64,000 bases of DNA from Aculops lycopersici (Eukaryota > Arthropoda > Arachnida > Trombidiformes > Eriophyidae): NCBI GenBank assembly GCA_015350385.1, contig WNKI01000002.1:932491-996490 (forward strand). The letters are read 5' to 3'. The notes under the pieces are model-generated. The model was given only the letters and a program-made list of their open reading frames with translations, was not told the DNA's origin and did no database searches. Shown here one piece after another: positions 46,901 to 56,075 of this stretch (position 1 is its first letter; every line of letters starts with the position of its first letter). The position numbers and the translations under genes are program-made.

Positions 46901-48810
46901 TGGCTACCATGCGCTGATTGCGCAACAGGTGGTAGTTCGGTGGGCGCTAGATTGTCCACCACAATTGTGGTGACGGTACTGGAATCCAATGGAGGCGACT
47001 CAGTGGTGGCATGTTGCAACATTGATGTCGACGATTTGTTACGTAATGACATCAGATTGCTTAGCATATTCTGGCGCATCACCGGCGATCCATTCATGAG
47101 ACTGATATGCTGATTAGCTCCGCCTGTAGAGTTGATTGGTGCAAGTGAAAGCTGACTTCCGTTTAGAGCCACAACAGCGAAAGAGGCCGCGGGTAAACCG
47201 CCGCCACTTGCAGTGGCCATTAGATCGCCACTTTGCAAGTCACCCAGGTATGATTGATCGTAGTTGTCTTGATAGAATAAAAACTGGGGTTTAATCTTTT
47301 GCAACTCCTGACTCGTCAATTGGGTACTATGAACCGTGAGCAGTGGAGGCAACATTGGCTGTGCATGTTGCTGAGAGTCTCTCTGAGAGGTCGTCGAGTT
47401 TCCACTTCCGGTCGACTGCTCTAAGTCGCTGCTGCTCTGAGTTGTTGCATTGATGATGATCCCACTGCTCGTTGTTGTTGGAAGCGCAATCAAAGGCGAA
47501 GGTGTAAATACATGAGGCTGCTGCATAACCAAGGCCGACCAAGCGGGCGGCTTCACTGCAATGCCGTTGAGTCCATCCTGATCTCGCTTGTTCAATCCCT
47601 GTTGCGAACCACTTGTGGCTAGAAGTGAGTCAATGGATGCGTTCAATTTGAGTTGATAATCCAAGTCGAAGTCGTCGTAGTCCAGTGGATTGGGTGGCGA
47701 GTTGCTAGTTCCTGTCATGACCTCAGCAAACGGACCTTTCTCGTCTGAAGTTGAATTGGCGGCTGCCAATTTGGTCAACATAGTTTGGGTTTGAGACTGA
47801 CTTTTACTGTTATTATTATCACTACCTGGCTTAGTTTCCACCTTGTCCGGCGACGACTTCCGGCTACGCACTAGCTGAGTGGCTGTGGTGGCGGGGGAGT
47901 TGTCATTTTGGAATCCACCTGGACCACTAGTAATCAGATTTATCAAGTGGGAATCCAGCTGACGATGAGAGTTTGCCTCATCACTTTGCCTTGATGTTGG
48001 TAAGATTGTTGTTGCATCATCTCCATTCGCATCGCTATCGTCCAATATATCCACCTGATGATCTAAACTGGACATTGTAACGAGACTTGGGTTTGCAATC
48101 AAACTATCCACCGTAGACGTCGCTGGTTGAGGCGGTGATTCATCGTGATCTAAAATGACAGAGGCAGAGGGAAATGGGATTTGCTCGCTGGGTGTCTCGT
48201 CGACGTTTGAGAAGTCGACGATACCCGAACGGTGTTCCTCTGTAATTTCTTGATTACCTGTCGGACTAATTGTCGTCGTCGTCGTCAGTGCTGCTGTCGA
48301 TTCATTGATTATTCCACTCGGCGAGTTATCGAACCAATTTGAAATTGTGGTCGTTGACATGGTCGGCGTTTGCAATTGATTCGCCGAGTCCGATGCACTA
48401 AAACTTGTGGGTCCATTTGAATCGACCGATACAAAATCATCAAAGGCACTTGAGGTGCTCGAGGCGCGAGGCCAAGGGGTTGTGGTTTCCGTTGCAGCTA
48501 GTACAGATAACAAATCGCCGTCGTCATCGTTGTCGCCATTTTTATCAGATGTCCTATTGATGCTTGCTGAGTCAGTCGACTCCATTACCTGTCGTCTATC
48601 TGATTCTCTAGAATTTGGCACAAGTGTGGTGGTTTTGGTTGTTGTCGTTGTCGTTTTTGTTGCTGTTGAAGAGCTTGGTGTCAAAGGTGAAGTTGTGCTA
48701 CTTTGAGGATCATCATTTAAAGTGGAAGCCTCTGCCGATGAGGTGCTCACCAAACTCGAACAGGTGTGTGCCGAGAGACAAACTACTAGCAATAGGTGAA
48801 TGGAGATCAT
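40942..48810 (-). CDS. giant secreted low-complexity protein, function unknown
   Basis: A single open frame. I place the start at the Met at 48810 (giving 2622 residues) because MISIHLLLVVCLSAHTCSS is a clear signal peptide. The frame stays open to an earlier ATG at 49068, which would put 86 basic/acidic residues ahead of that signal. The body is S/T/Q/N/P-rich with poly-T, poly-Q and many N-x-S/T sites, suggesting a heavily O- and N-glycosylated mucin-like or matrix protein. Cysteines are almost absent. Better-ordered islands lie near 42850-43005 (NPAIWGRDKTLL, RLKVKYIRVPVAVYE) and 41640-41730 (IGEVVGALGARKI). A K/R-then-D/E charged run lies at about 42000-42100 (KRKRKRKKKK, DDDDEDDDDD). I do not recognise a family. 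A frame of 7.9 kb without a stop in low-complexity DNA is strong evidence for coding. Confidence 0.8.
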   Translation of the reverse strand: MISIHLLLVVCLSAHTCSSLVSTSSAEASTLNDDPQSSTTSPLTPSSSTATKTTTTTTKTTTLVPNSRESDRRQVMESTDSASINRTSDKNGDNDDDGDLLSVLAATETTTPWPRASSTSSAFDDFVSVDSNGPTSFSASDSANQLQTPTMSTTTISNWFDNSPSGIINESTAALTTTTTISPTGNQEITEEHRSGIVDFSNVDETPSEQIPFPSASVILDHDESPPQPATSTVDSLIANPSLVTMSSLDHQVDILDDSDANGDDATTILPTSRQSDEANSHRQLDSHLINLITSGPGGFQNDNSPATTATQLVRSRKSSPDKVETKPGSDNNNSKSQSQTQTMLTKLAAANSTSDEKGPFAEVMTGTSNSPPNPLDYDDFDLDYQLKLNASIDSLLATSGSQQGLNKRDQDGLNGIAVKPPAWSALVMQQPHVFTPSPLIALPTTTSSGIIINATTQSSSDLEQSTGSGNSTTSQRDSQQHAQPMLPPLLTVHSTQLTSQELQKIKPQFLFYQDNYDQSYLGDLQSGDLMATASGGGLPAASFAVVALNGSQLSLAPINSTGGANQHISLMNGSPVMRQNMLSNLMSLRNKSSTSMLQHATTESPPLDSSTVTTIVVDNLAPTELPPVAQSAHGSQGIITSTFATPTHSSSTSRTNPPTPTPPQSTTTTSAPINSATESQQSRGSSQQNGTGTSQSNQWFNYPHPNLHHNPLLLHHILNKPTAYTQQMVANNQMQHQKQQSQQRGESQVNLHPFNLFQPATLSSTPATSASIGTSTTQPPPTTTTTTTTTTTMQPSTTTYAVPTSTNSPAHLGFVASIIERPALVNEFIQRQPVSVNRTQLQMQLNEMRALAAASRGQMKANLSPPSQASQQPVKLATTTTVMQSPTISSKVPAQLATTTKHLALNVKLPEQQPVVSPSATMAFSHLLPQNLASFNMLHHLLGQNLYDSHQYPSNNNNNQQQQPPVTANPGNRKLVNSMVLGPNQMPTIPTGNPIAKIPFLASQQAHMHSPIAPLRPLREPASGLHSNLVGIATAPSLIQQVYTPRPASMLPNGTNFLPSLNYQKPQVHQLNGQFYKLPNQLHPFGHSMQQQGGRLVLPQTGSGGVDANEAASSPVGAQITMSEEDMSTYVSQLASLGTTASQLPVGETPKWTPFSMNGSTSSSIASSDLMKFVESLLAKKEESPQHQQQQQQQQQYHSQMEQILKQAKLVGIPDEVQAQIYQDLNLPAPPSVSGSGNFKSSKTNWHQARPSGESSNQMSSFLTQGGFNDNSLTGNISSNSTNGHQEQQKREREQLIAAILAATSQRQTLFQSHQPQDEQKIRQSAFIEALKQNVAKLQHQVASSSVDSSQSTTATSGNNLASASNHNPKLLATGAWSTLAGTEYSLLPNSSSIYQPSTDFDDTIGGRPIPEWLEKQIMQDSFVHESARVHPFGQTTKSTHIGPPLADSSLFSAGNSLPLIGSHRPPSIRLTPLSPASAHLLTAASHNVRPIFQAPGAAPLTSHYSLSPAPPKIRLHSLSSGPRPRFHHHHNLNPFSGLGHHAHSTRFPVAMDASYTMPAAQLLAPPSMMHAPIQQVNPVKLLSDRFPLTSAPAYLVKLPTLTGGTITASGSLQTPLSKLNSRFNMMNRPPMALPPFVRFLGAGGSAFNSMPTHQVYQVPQRIRLISGPSVQTLAQASSPISVSPAHHVHPYTLPPAAMPIHSALYPNEVSTTSSTFHTVHHPTQPVAPPSQLYPSNHRLPTTLAASQNTIHNYQPSSGVTSLDAAHSVSTVNSVHPESSAGNHSPSSARTPLASNSNGNTNNHLSSNGNQIIGNQPASAATTALTRLQQATASLVELTSLASLVEEMVGGNDIETSPAAALANAINSISAAQNAAALSAQASSTSGASINGNAGNSNTSNDGSSSTSGQYSSQFNGNNQQTYHQPLAPGPSFWRNLLNPAIWGRDKTLLKQKDFSAIERFIAQAARRPPAARLKVKYIRVPVAVYETSNGNQLGEVGGNHGSQLVTKSQLAELVATNNGLTSGGGGGSHSLNGSSQPGVTFDGTTNSGVTAAVSAHPQPQSTGGAHGLPPSAASISSILGHQHPSGIISNTMSPPSSGLATTNPGLQTSVGNPTSGSGAASAASSNDFLFDEISSDSVPQLALALRDHYLAGQQQVAASDTLLAPPNFLPILSAVTANQQHHHKPTYHQLNSGALSPLESGHYYSLATPASLLKQQQQMAAEESNLISETKSEKSNDKRKRKRKKKKQYDDDEESDDDDEDDDDDLLSSKDLPVIESIISTIVHGAQGPQLMAQQQQQPVSSPASGLSSLFSRSRGSPFGSASSPVASYTSVNAAPTVTAAASANSHSILNPFAKNSAKFSIGEVVGALGARKIISSLLNKRKMQGLVTSKRVSHLTTKQTPRHSRHHLTSTPSGLDSNFEPFTSTTEDPSISRRFPPIAAYGSDIKQTTSTKRPYNDYNKGNKFHRPSSMLASTPTRGPTTTTTTSSTMDTPRLERVQDISVNRTFPSTGKDDAKTATGTTSTLRPTMTIFESTKNQASFLNKRIAPRGPPDRSLKPDGSTTSLHNTEQDVQFKFILKDHLQQPAPVKTLPQPTASHKQMAMPLYYVVADHYNKLHSGA

Positions 48811-51399
48811 GAGTCCAGTCGATGGCCATTTGAGTTGTCCTCTTGCATTTGCTCGTCCCTCTCTTCTCTCTGTTGATCTATGTTGTTTCTTCTCGAATTT
48901 TTGGGATTCATGGAATAAGATATACATTTGAGATAGGTCAATATCTATTAGGGCAAATTTATCTTTCTTGCACTTCTTGAAAGCCACCTTCCACTCGCCA
49001 GTGTTTGAATCTTCGCTTGGTGGCGGGCGTCTCATGATTTTGCATCTTCCAATTGGTAAAACTAACATTTAAATCCTTTGCCACTAAAGTTCCAACTAAA
49101 TCTTGTCTAATTATCTATTAAACTTTGTTCTGTTAATTATAGCATGTGAGCCAACTATTCTAACTTCAACTAATACACTTGATCTAATGCACTTTTGCAA
49201 CGATTTCATGGCTGATCATTCAAGCGACGAGCTTAGTGTCGACTGATCACCAAAAGTGACCAACGAAGGTAACAAAAACAAACTTTGCCTATCTAAAGAG
49301 ACTCTCGAGTCTCTAAGTTGGTTTCATTCTCTCACATTGCTAAGGCTAAGGTCAGAGAGAATTCGAGCGGTTGAGCGAACCTCAAAAGACTTTCGATGCT
49401 CTTGCTGCTTGACCACCGAGGCATCAATTCAATTCTTAGGTGGTGGTCACCTAATTGGAGTTCAATTGCTTGTTTTGTGCGATTCGATTTCTAATTACTA
49501 CACACGTCTCTTGATTTCTATTGAATTTTTGAATGGAAACTTTCTTCGTCTTATGCTATGGCTTGACTTGATTGAACGGCTTTGCTATGATACTTTCAAA
49601 TCTTTCAAACTTCTGAAACTTGAATTGAATTCTATCTTTTGTCTTCTCGGCCCACGAATGATATTTGCGCCGAAAAAACCGCACAAACTCACGGAGGACA
49701 TGCAACTGGATGAAAGATACAAGTTGCTAAGAGTTAGGCAAGAGGAGAGATAGTTCTCCCGATGATGAATTGGGCAAGTCAGAGGAGAGGGGACTGAAAG
49801 TGGTGAAAGCGGCTTCGTGGTACCTGATGCCATCGCTTACCGCAGTTTGTCCTCAGGTTCTAGACATCGTTGAGAGTTCAGAGACTTCAAAGTGTAGCGG
49901 CGGCAGCAGCAGCAGTATTGACAGGTGTATCATCGTAACAGGTAACCACCGTCGACGCCGATGGTGGTCGTGGCCAGTCCCTCGAGCTACAGGTGGGTCA
50001 TAATTGTAGTAGCGATTCAATAAGTCACAGGTAAGTTTACATATCGATGAACTCTCCCGCTCTCGATTGTCTCAGTAGATTTGTGCGAGCGCTCATGTTG
50101 AATTTGCGCAATTTAGTTGGTTGCTGTAGTCTTTGTAGCAAAACGCCGCTATCGGCTGTCGAAGATACTGCGCCATTGTGTCAGTTGAGCTTGACGATTC
50201 CAGCTTGATGTTGTTTTGCATTCGGGAAGACAATTGAATTTGTTGACTTGGTCTTCCCAAGTGTCGAAAGTGAGGCGCAACAATGAGACGACAGATTAGC
50301 ATGCATTTAAACGCATCATTGGATGCACAGGTTGGTGTACCGCTCGCCTGTTTACTGTGACTTGGTATTGCCTCCTTGTATCATTGTGCTCGATGTTACA
50401 CAAGTAGAGATGCTCTATCCGGAGTAAATGAACCGACACTCAGCTGGTCGCTTCAAATCGACCCCACAAATCGATTTGAATGAACTGGACATGAGCAACA
50501 GAGAAACAGAGTGAGAGTTCATTTCCTAGTTCGAGGTCCTCGTTTCCCCGCGTTCACGATGAGACAAATTTGCATCGTCTATTTTCAAATATCGTCCAAG
50601 GAGTCGAAAGTTTTCCTTAAGATTTGAGCGATTGTTTCTTCGGTCAGGGAAAGTAGTGGCTTTGCGACACCTGGCGGCAAAATCTTGTCCATCCCAGCCA
50701 CTGTAGTCGACGACGTCGCAACCAAGCAAGCACAATGGATTGAGTTGTCGGAGTTGGATGTGCGCAATCGACAGGTTGTCGCGGCTAAAAGTACCACTAT
50801 CCTCGCTTCTTTGGTGGCCAAGTGAGCAGATACTGGGCTTCAGGTGGTTTGTCGAGCTACTGAACAAAAGACTCTCACTTCTATGTAACACAACATCGTC
50901 GCTTAAACTTTCTCTCTTTTCCGGGCATCAGATTATTATCCGAGATTGAGACCATTGTGTGCTAGCCGGTGACAATTGCGCCAATTCAATGATGATGGCG
51001 AGCAATGGGCATGATTCACACCCCTCCATCCAATCGAGTCTCAATGGTGTGCTTAGGAATCGTCTCTATCGTAGATCCACACAATACAATGGACTCCCGG
51101 AAGAAGAGTCAATGATGATGATGATGGCAAGTTGACAAGCTAATGCTTATAATTGACTGATCACCTAGCCAACTTCAAGTGCAAGTCTCTCTCCCTCGTT
51201 GACTCTAACGTGATGAGCTTGCATTCCCACAACCAGTCTCTTCTGTCCAATGAGAGTCTATTTCACCGGCAATTGGATCTGGCAGAGATTTTCCAGATTT
51301 CTAAATGTTGCCTCGTTCGAGATGGAACTCAAGTCATCGAGTTCGTGGCGAGCCACGGGACAGAGTTGTAGAGATGGCAAAACAAGGAGAGGACTGAAT
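48811..51399. other. divergent upstream region of the giant secreted protein and the lysozyme gene
   Basis: Holds the 5' UTRs and promoters of two divergent genes. Frames in it, including 49256-49753 (+), have no family resemblance or coding-like composition. CAG|GTAA-like sites cluster at 49920-50035. No clear TATA box was seen. Confidence 0.45.
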
Positions 51400-53421
51400 A
51401 TGAACAATGGATTCATTGGTGTTTGCAGTCAAATCAGGTTAATTATCATATTACTGACCGCATGTTTATTTATTAGTCAACAGGTAGGCACAAGTCTCAT
51501 TCACATTTATCACAGATACAAACCCCACGCTACGTCGACGCCAACAAACACCAACCAACCCGAATCTATCATACCAGAGCAGCAACTGCAAATCATCAAC
51601 TCAACAATGATGCTCCCACAATCACAAGCGATAGGCGAGCAGCAAATGAGTTCATCGTCTCAAGTTTTGGACAATCAGGAGCTTGGCACCTCAACTTCAG
51701 CGATTGAGTTTAGCTCGCCAATGAAGAGGATAATGGAGTTAATTAGCCATCACCATTCGCCATTAATAGTTGTCAGCTCATCGAACGAAAATCCACCTCC
51801 AGCTACGGCGCCACCACCACAAATACAAACCCAAATTCCATCACCCTCCTCGATGATACAAACAAATCCTCAACAGATTCCAATGATTCCAAGTCAGAGT
51901 CAAGATCCCAATAAGAATACGGCAACGGACAACTCAATGCTAAGCTTGGTGCAAACTCCTTTGGGGTCTACGCAGTTTCAGCTCACCAACGACCAGCGCC
52001 AATGGACTCTGATAAATCCAAATCAGATGGGACCTAGTGCTGAAGTGAGCATGCGACCGCAAATATTGACCGGCCAACAACAGCAACTCATCCAAACCGC
52101 AGTCCCGTATGAGCAGACTTACTATTTGAACGGAAACGATATTGTTAATGATGGAGGTGGGGGTAGCAATCAACAGTTTGCTGTTCTGCCGGCCGGCTTC
52201 CCATTCTCAGGTCTACAACAGCAACCTTCTCACCACCACCACCACCAACAACAGCAACAAATGGCCTTCACCACGAATCCTCAGGTGGCCGCGGCGCAAC
52301 AACAAATAGCGAGCCAGTTACAGCAACAAGTGTCCAACTTGGACAACAGCCAAACGCAACCGATCTTTTTGTCATCCTATGTACCCGAAATTCCGATTCA
52401 GGCAATGGGAGGAGGTATTGGTGTTAACAAGCAACAGGTCGTTAGCAATCCGTTTGGTGTTCAGCAGCAAGCTCTTCTGTCGACGCCCCAGCAGTCTTCG
52501 CAAACCAACTCCGTGCCCAACTCAATCCAACAACAAATCCACAATCAGTCCCAAGATGAGAGCTCAAAGTCTGACTCTAACAGTAATGCTGATCGAGACA
52601 GAAAGTCCAACACAAAGGCTACCGAAGATCCGGATGATATTGATAACCTGGGCAAGTCAAAATCCAACTCCGATAGTAGCAGTGGTGGTGATGCCGATGG
52701 TGATGATCCAGATAATTTCTCTACAGGTAAGAGGGAGAGGCAAGAGTTAAATTATGATCCAGATGAGGATGAGTCTGCAGGTGCAAAGGCCAAAAGGAGC
52801 AACAACGACGAGTCGGAAGAACCATCGAGTGGGTCCCTTAGCTACGAGGACAAATACGATAGCGACAAGGACGGCGATCGGCCGCCCTCGAGTCAGCAGA
52901 AACCAGAAAGCGGAGCCGAGAGCCGATCGGGTGGTAGCATTAGGTTCAGAGCAGAGCCAACAAATAGTGTTGTGGCCAATGGGCTTGTCAATGTTGGACT
53001 CAATGACGATTGTATGCAATGTATCTGTCGTGCCTCTTCAGGATGCGACTACCTGTTGCGTTGCATCACTCGAGGAGCCGACGAAAAGTATTGTGGTCCA
53101 TTCCAACTAACGGAGGATTATTGGACTAAGGCGGGTTCATTGGGAGACTCTAGCAACAACTTCAACTCATTCGAGGAGTGTGCTAATGATATTGATTGTG
53201 CCGCTGAAACAGTGACCAATTACATGAAGAAATATCACAAAGATTGCGATGGAGACGAGAATATTACCTGCATGGACTATGCCCGGCTCCACAGGTTGCA
53301 TCCAAACGAGTGCGATAATACTGAAAAGTTGGCCAATCATTTCGACTCATACTGGGCCAAGTTTCAGAGGTGCGCCGAGGGATATAACAGAACACGAGAT
53401 GGAGAAGATGAGGACATCTAG
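51400..53421 (+). CDS. secreted Q-rich protein with C-terminal i-type (destabilase) lysozyme domain
   Basis: 673 residues from the Met at 51400, chosen because an N-terminal hydrophobic segment (IRLIIILLTACLFISQQVG) acts as a signal peptide or anchor; an in-frame ATG at 51250 is the alternative. Residues about 30-430 are Q/S/P/N-rich with poly-Q and a HHHHH run. Residues about 430-530 are highly charged (D/E/K/S). The domain at about 535-655 is an invertebrate-type lysozyme: CMQCICRASSGC, YCGPFQLTEDYW, FEECANDIDCAAETV, and further paired Cys. Active i-type enzymes have Glu where this protein has Ser (residue 546), so muramidase activity is doubtful; isopeptidase or non-enzymatic roles are possible. 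The usual protein is about 130-160 residues, so the long N-terminal extension is unusual. It ends about 130 bp from the convergent Nup50 stop. Confidence 0.85.
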   Translation: MNNGFIGVCSQIRLIIILLTACLFISQQVGTSLIHIYHRYKPHATSTPTNTNQPESIIPEQQLQIINSTMMLPQSQAIGEQQMSSSSQVLDNQELGTSTSAIEFSSPMKRIMELISHHHSPLIVVSSSNENPPPATAPPPQIQTQIPSPSSMIQTNPQQIPMIPSQSQDPNKNTATDNSMLSLVQTPLGSTQFQLTNDQRQWTLINPNQMGPSAEVSMRPQILTGQQQQLIQTAVPYEQTYYLNGNDIVNDGGGGSNQQFAVLPAGFPFSGLQQQPSHHHHHQQQQQMAFTTNPQVAAAQQQIASQLQQQVSNLDNSQTQPIFLSSYVPEIPIQAMGGGIGVNKQQVVSNPFGVQQQALLSTPQQSSQTNSVPNSIQQQIHNQSQDESSKSDSNSNADRDRKSNTKATEDPDDIDNLGKSKSNSDSSSGGDADGDDPDNFSTGKRERQELNYDPDEDESAGAKAKRSNNDESEEPSSGSLSYEDKYDSDKDGDRPPSSQQKPESGAESRSGGSIRFRAEPTNSVVANGLVNVGLNDDCMQCICRASSGCDYLLRCITRGADEKYCGPFQLTEDYWTKAGSLGDSSNNFNSFEECANDIDCAAETVTNYMKKYHKDCDGDENITCMDYARLHRLHPNECDNTEKLANHFDSYWAKFQRCAEGYNRTRDGEDEDI

Positions 53422-53551
53422 ATGCCGCTACTCGATGTTAGGTTACGTAAGGTAATCTTTTTTGTGTATATATTCAAGTTCCAATAGCATCGTGTCTTAT
53501 GTAGAATGTAATTTCAATTCCTATCCATTTGATTTGGTTGTTTCTATCAGC

Positions 53552-54609
53552 TCACTTTCCTCCAAGAGATTTTAGAATATCGAAAACAGTGCTTGCATCC
53601 GAGTCGTCCTTGAATTTGAAGATGGTCAACTTGCTGCCGCCACTTGGTATTGGCATTATCATCTGTATGGCCTTGCCAAGGAGCTTGATTGGAATACTTG
53701 AAGTTATATACTCGTTGAAGATCACCTTCAACATATCCGGATCCTGGCGCAAAACTAAATGTAACTTGTCTGGCGTATCCGCGCTCTTGACAAATAACGT
53801 TCCAATGCCGGTCAGATTTAATTTGTTGTCATCAGCCTGGTTACTTCCCGACCCCTTGATTCGCTCGTATAGTTTGCACCGAATTGAGTGCTTGGCATTG
53901 GGTTCCTCGTATTTCTCAATCTTAGGCTCAGGTGGTGGCACATCCTCGCCCTCCTCGTCACCTAGATTATTATCAGTCGTATCTTGTGAGTTTGCAACAG
54001 GAACTGTAACTGTAGTGGACATGGATGAGCCAAAGATGGAGGCCGAGGTGGTTGATGTATTGAAGGCTGTTGATGTATTGAAGGCTGTTGATGCATTGAA
54101 GGGTGTTGATGCATTGAAGGGTGTTGATGTATTGAAGGGTGTTGATGTATTGAAGGCTGTTGTTTGTGAATCGTTGCCACCAAGCGATGGCTTTGCTGCT
54201 GCTGCCGCCGCACTTCCAAAGCTAAATAAAGGAACCGCAGTGGGCAATGAGAAGGTGTTATTGGCCGAGGAGGCAGGCGCCGGGTTTGAGGTCCCCATCC
54301 CAAACACGGAGGGAAAGCAACTTGGCACCGTGGTCGTTAGCGACATCTTCTCTGGGTACTGTTTTTGGAGGTCGCATAATTGTTTTGAGTAGTCTGTAAA
54401 AGTTGGACTAAAGTCAAAGTAAGGTGACTCTGAATGAGATTTCTTGATATATTCAATCAGATCCTGATTGAGCTGCTTGAGCTCGCTGTAAAACTTGGGA
54501 TCCCTTTCGCCTGTCATTTTGTTGTCTATTTTCAGCGAGTACAGTACCTCTAAAAACTGGCCACGAATCCTTGGTTCTTGATGTCTAATAAACTTTTCGA
54601 GGTTTCTTC
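53552..54609 (-). CDS. Nup50: nucleoporin Nup50 (RanBP1-domain, FG-type)
   Basis: The ATG-started frame begins at 54517 (321 residues). The frame is open upstream to a possible AGCAG acceptor, so the exon may start near 54609 and add about 30 residues. A helical segment (LKQLNQDLIEYIKK, FSPTFTDYSKQL) matches the central Nup50 region. A linker with FG and FN[T/A]ST[P/A] repeats follows, then a C-terminal Ran-binding domain (KCKL-like RCKLYERI, GIGTLFVK, LHLVLRQDPDMLKVIFN, FKFKDDSDASTVFDILKSL). Nup50 sits at the nuclear pore basket and helps importin-alpha recycling with Ran-GTP. The N-terminal importin-binding motif of vertebrate Nup50 was not found and should be on another exon or lost. Convergent with the lysozyme gene. 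Confidence 0.85.
54051..54158. repeat. six 18-bp coding repeats in Nup50
   Basis: Six near-identical units of GTTGATGTATTGAAGGCT on the plus strand (C/T and C/G variants), encoding FN[T/A]ST[P/A] on the minus strand. They expand the phenylalanine repeat linker. Confidence 0.95.
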
Positions 54610-55032
54610 CTGCTTATTTTCTTGGTATTGATCGATTCCTTGATGCTTCTTCTAATTGTATTCTTTTTCTTTTTCTTGCGCTTGAAACTTCTGTTTACAT
54701 TTGATGCTGATTTTATTTAACGCGCACGTTGTGGCCGCTTTTGTGAGCGGGTGCTGCCGGCCGCCATGGCACTTGTTACATATCATATCGGCTGTTCTTC
54801 GTTTCTGGACACTGTGACGATGGAGTGAAAAATCACGTGGTACTATATTTTGGGCGGGAATTCGGGAAAGTCCAGAAATTTTGGCCACGCCCCCTTTCCC
54901 GTGTTCAGTAACATAGAACGCCAACAGCCCTAAATTTTCTGCCTATCATTCCAACAACTAGAGGTCAGTATAATCCACAGAAAATTTCACGAAGATATAC
55001 CCAACATTAACCAATCTCTTCCCTTCCAAACA
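54610..55032. other. upstream region of Nup50
   Basis: Between Nup50 and the 3' end of the ACBP gene. A minus-strand frame at 54652-54924 has a CxxC pair but no recognised family. A lysine-rich frame (SFKRKKKKKNTIRRS) overlaps it and could be an upstream Nup50 exon. The promoter is expected here. Confidence 0.4.
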
Positions 55033-55038
55033 TTTATT
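55033..55038 (-). terminator. poly(A) signal AATAAA for the ACBP gene
   Basis: AATAAA on the minus strand about 95 nt after the ACBP stop codon. Confidence 0.5.
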
Positions 55039-55130
55039 TCTCCCATAGACTTGTACAGAAAAAAAGATAAGTAAAACTCATTCGCTCGAGACTGTATGTA
55101 TAAATCTGAGATTGGGTTTGTTGTCAAGGT

Positions 55131-56075
55131 TCATTTGGCCGCAACCTCCTGGACTGGAGTCGGCTTTAGCTCGGCACTTGGAGCGGCATCCGCCTGACGC
55201 TCTGGGTAAATTTTAGCCAACTCCTTTACTTTCTCAATGTACAACTTCATTGCATCAAATGTGTCCATTCCCTTGTGCTTAAGCCACTCCTCTCTCTGTT
55301 TGTTCTCGATGTCGCTATTCTTCGCCTCTTTTGTTGTATATATAAATTGTATTTGTTGTTGTTGTAACGTAACGTAACGTAATTTAAGGAGTTTTGGCGG
55401 CGAGATATCAGTGAAGAGATGGAAGATAGTTAGTGTGTTGCCTTTCGATAGATCAAATTTGGTCGCTTTAGAATGCTGATTGTTTACCACTTGAAATCAA
55501 TTAAGGACCAGAGGCACGTCTACTTTCCACGCGCGCCAATAGCGGCTCGCGCCTCGCACTCTCCAGTTTGGATCAAACGATTTCTCAATCGGCCAGCTAG
55601 CTTGCCAAATGGAGCTGTTCATTTACATTCTTCTATTGATATTATACTTACCCTCTACCAAACAATCGCCCATCGTAGCCTGCTTGAATATTCCGCACAT
55701 CATAAGCTGGTCTTCTTTGGAAACATCCTGTAACTTTCGGTATTGTTCGCCTGCTCAAGAGGACACACAAAACAAGTGTAATGCACGAAGATTTATGAAG
55801 ATGAGAGCCACAAAAAGGGAAAATAGAAGAAAATATTAGTTGTCTTAGTTAGTCTTGGATTATTTCTCGCACCATAGTTCGTCAATCCTCTCCTCTCATG
55901 TTCTCTTGCCTAATCAAATCAAATTATACAACAATCTCCCTCTCTTTCTCTCTGTCTTCATTCTCTCCATTGTTGGAATTATTGAGTTATTTTCGATTTC
56001 TCATCTTGAGCGATATTTACCTGCGTTCACAAACAACCAGCCAAAGTCACCGAAGGCACGCGTGTCGTACGACAT
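55131..56075 (-). CDS. acyl-CoA-binding protein (three exons)
   Basis: Assembled from three exons: 56075-56021, 55750-55652 and 55327-55131, with phases that agree and total 351 nt (116 residues plus stop). Junctions are GCAG|GTAAAT, TTGAGCAG|GC, GAGG|GTAAGT and CAAAAG|AG. The product has the ACBP signatures EQYRKLQ, GIFKQATMGDC (helix 2 with the acyl-CoA-contacting K-Q-A-T), REEWLKHKGM and AMKLYIEKVKEL, followed by an A/P/E-rich tail. ACBP carries long-chain acyl-CoA esters in the cytosol. Exon 1 is only 55 bp and its start (MSYDTRAFGDFGW) is less family-like than the rest. The intron at 55328-55651 contains a TAACG repeat (55365-55381). Next to HMGCR on the same strand. Confidence 0.82.

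Noticed and set aside
49256..49753. 165-residue plus-strand frame
   Set aside because: No family resemblance, irregular codon composition, and it lies in the upstream region of the giant gene.
54652..54924. 90-residue minus-strand frame with a CxxC pair
   Set aside because: Only one cysteine pair and no family match. More likely Nup50 upstream sequence or an unrecognised exon than a separate gene.
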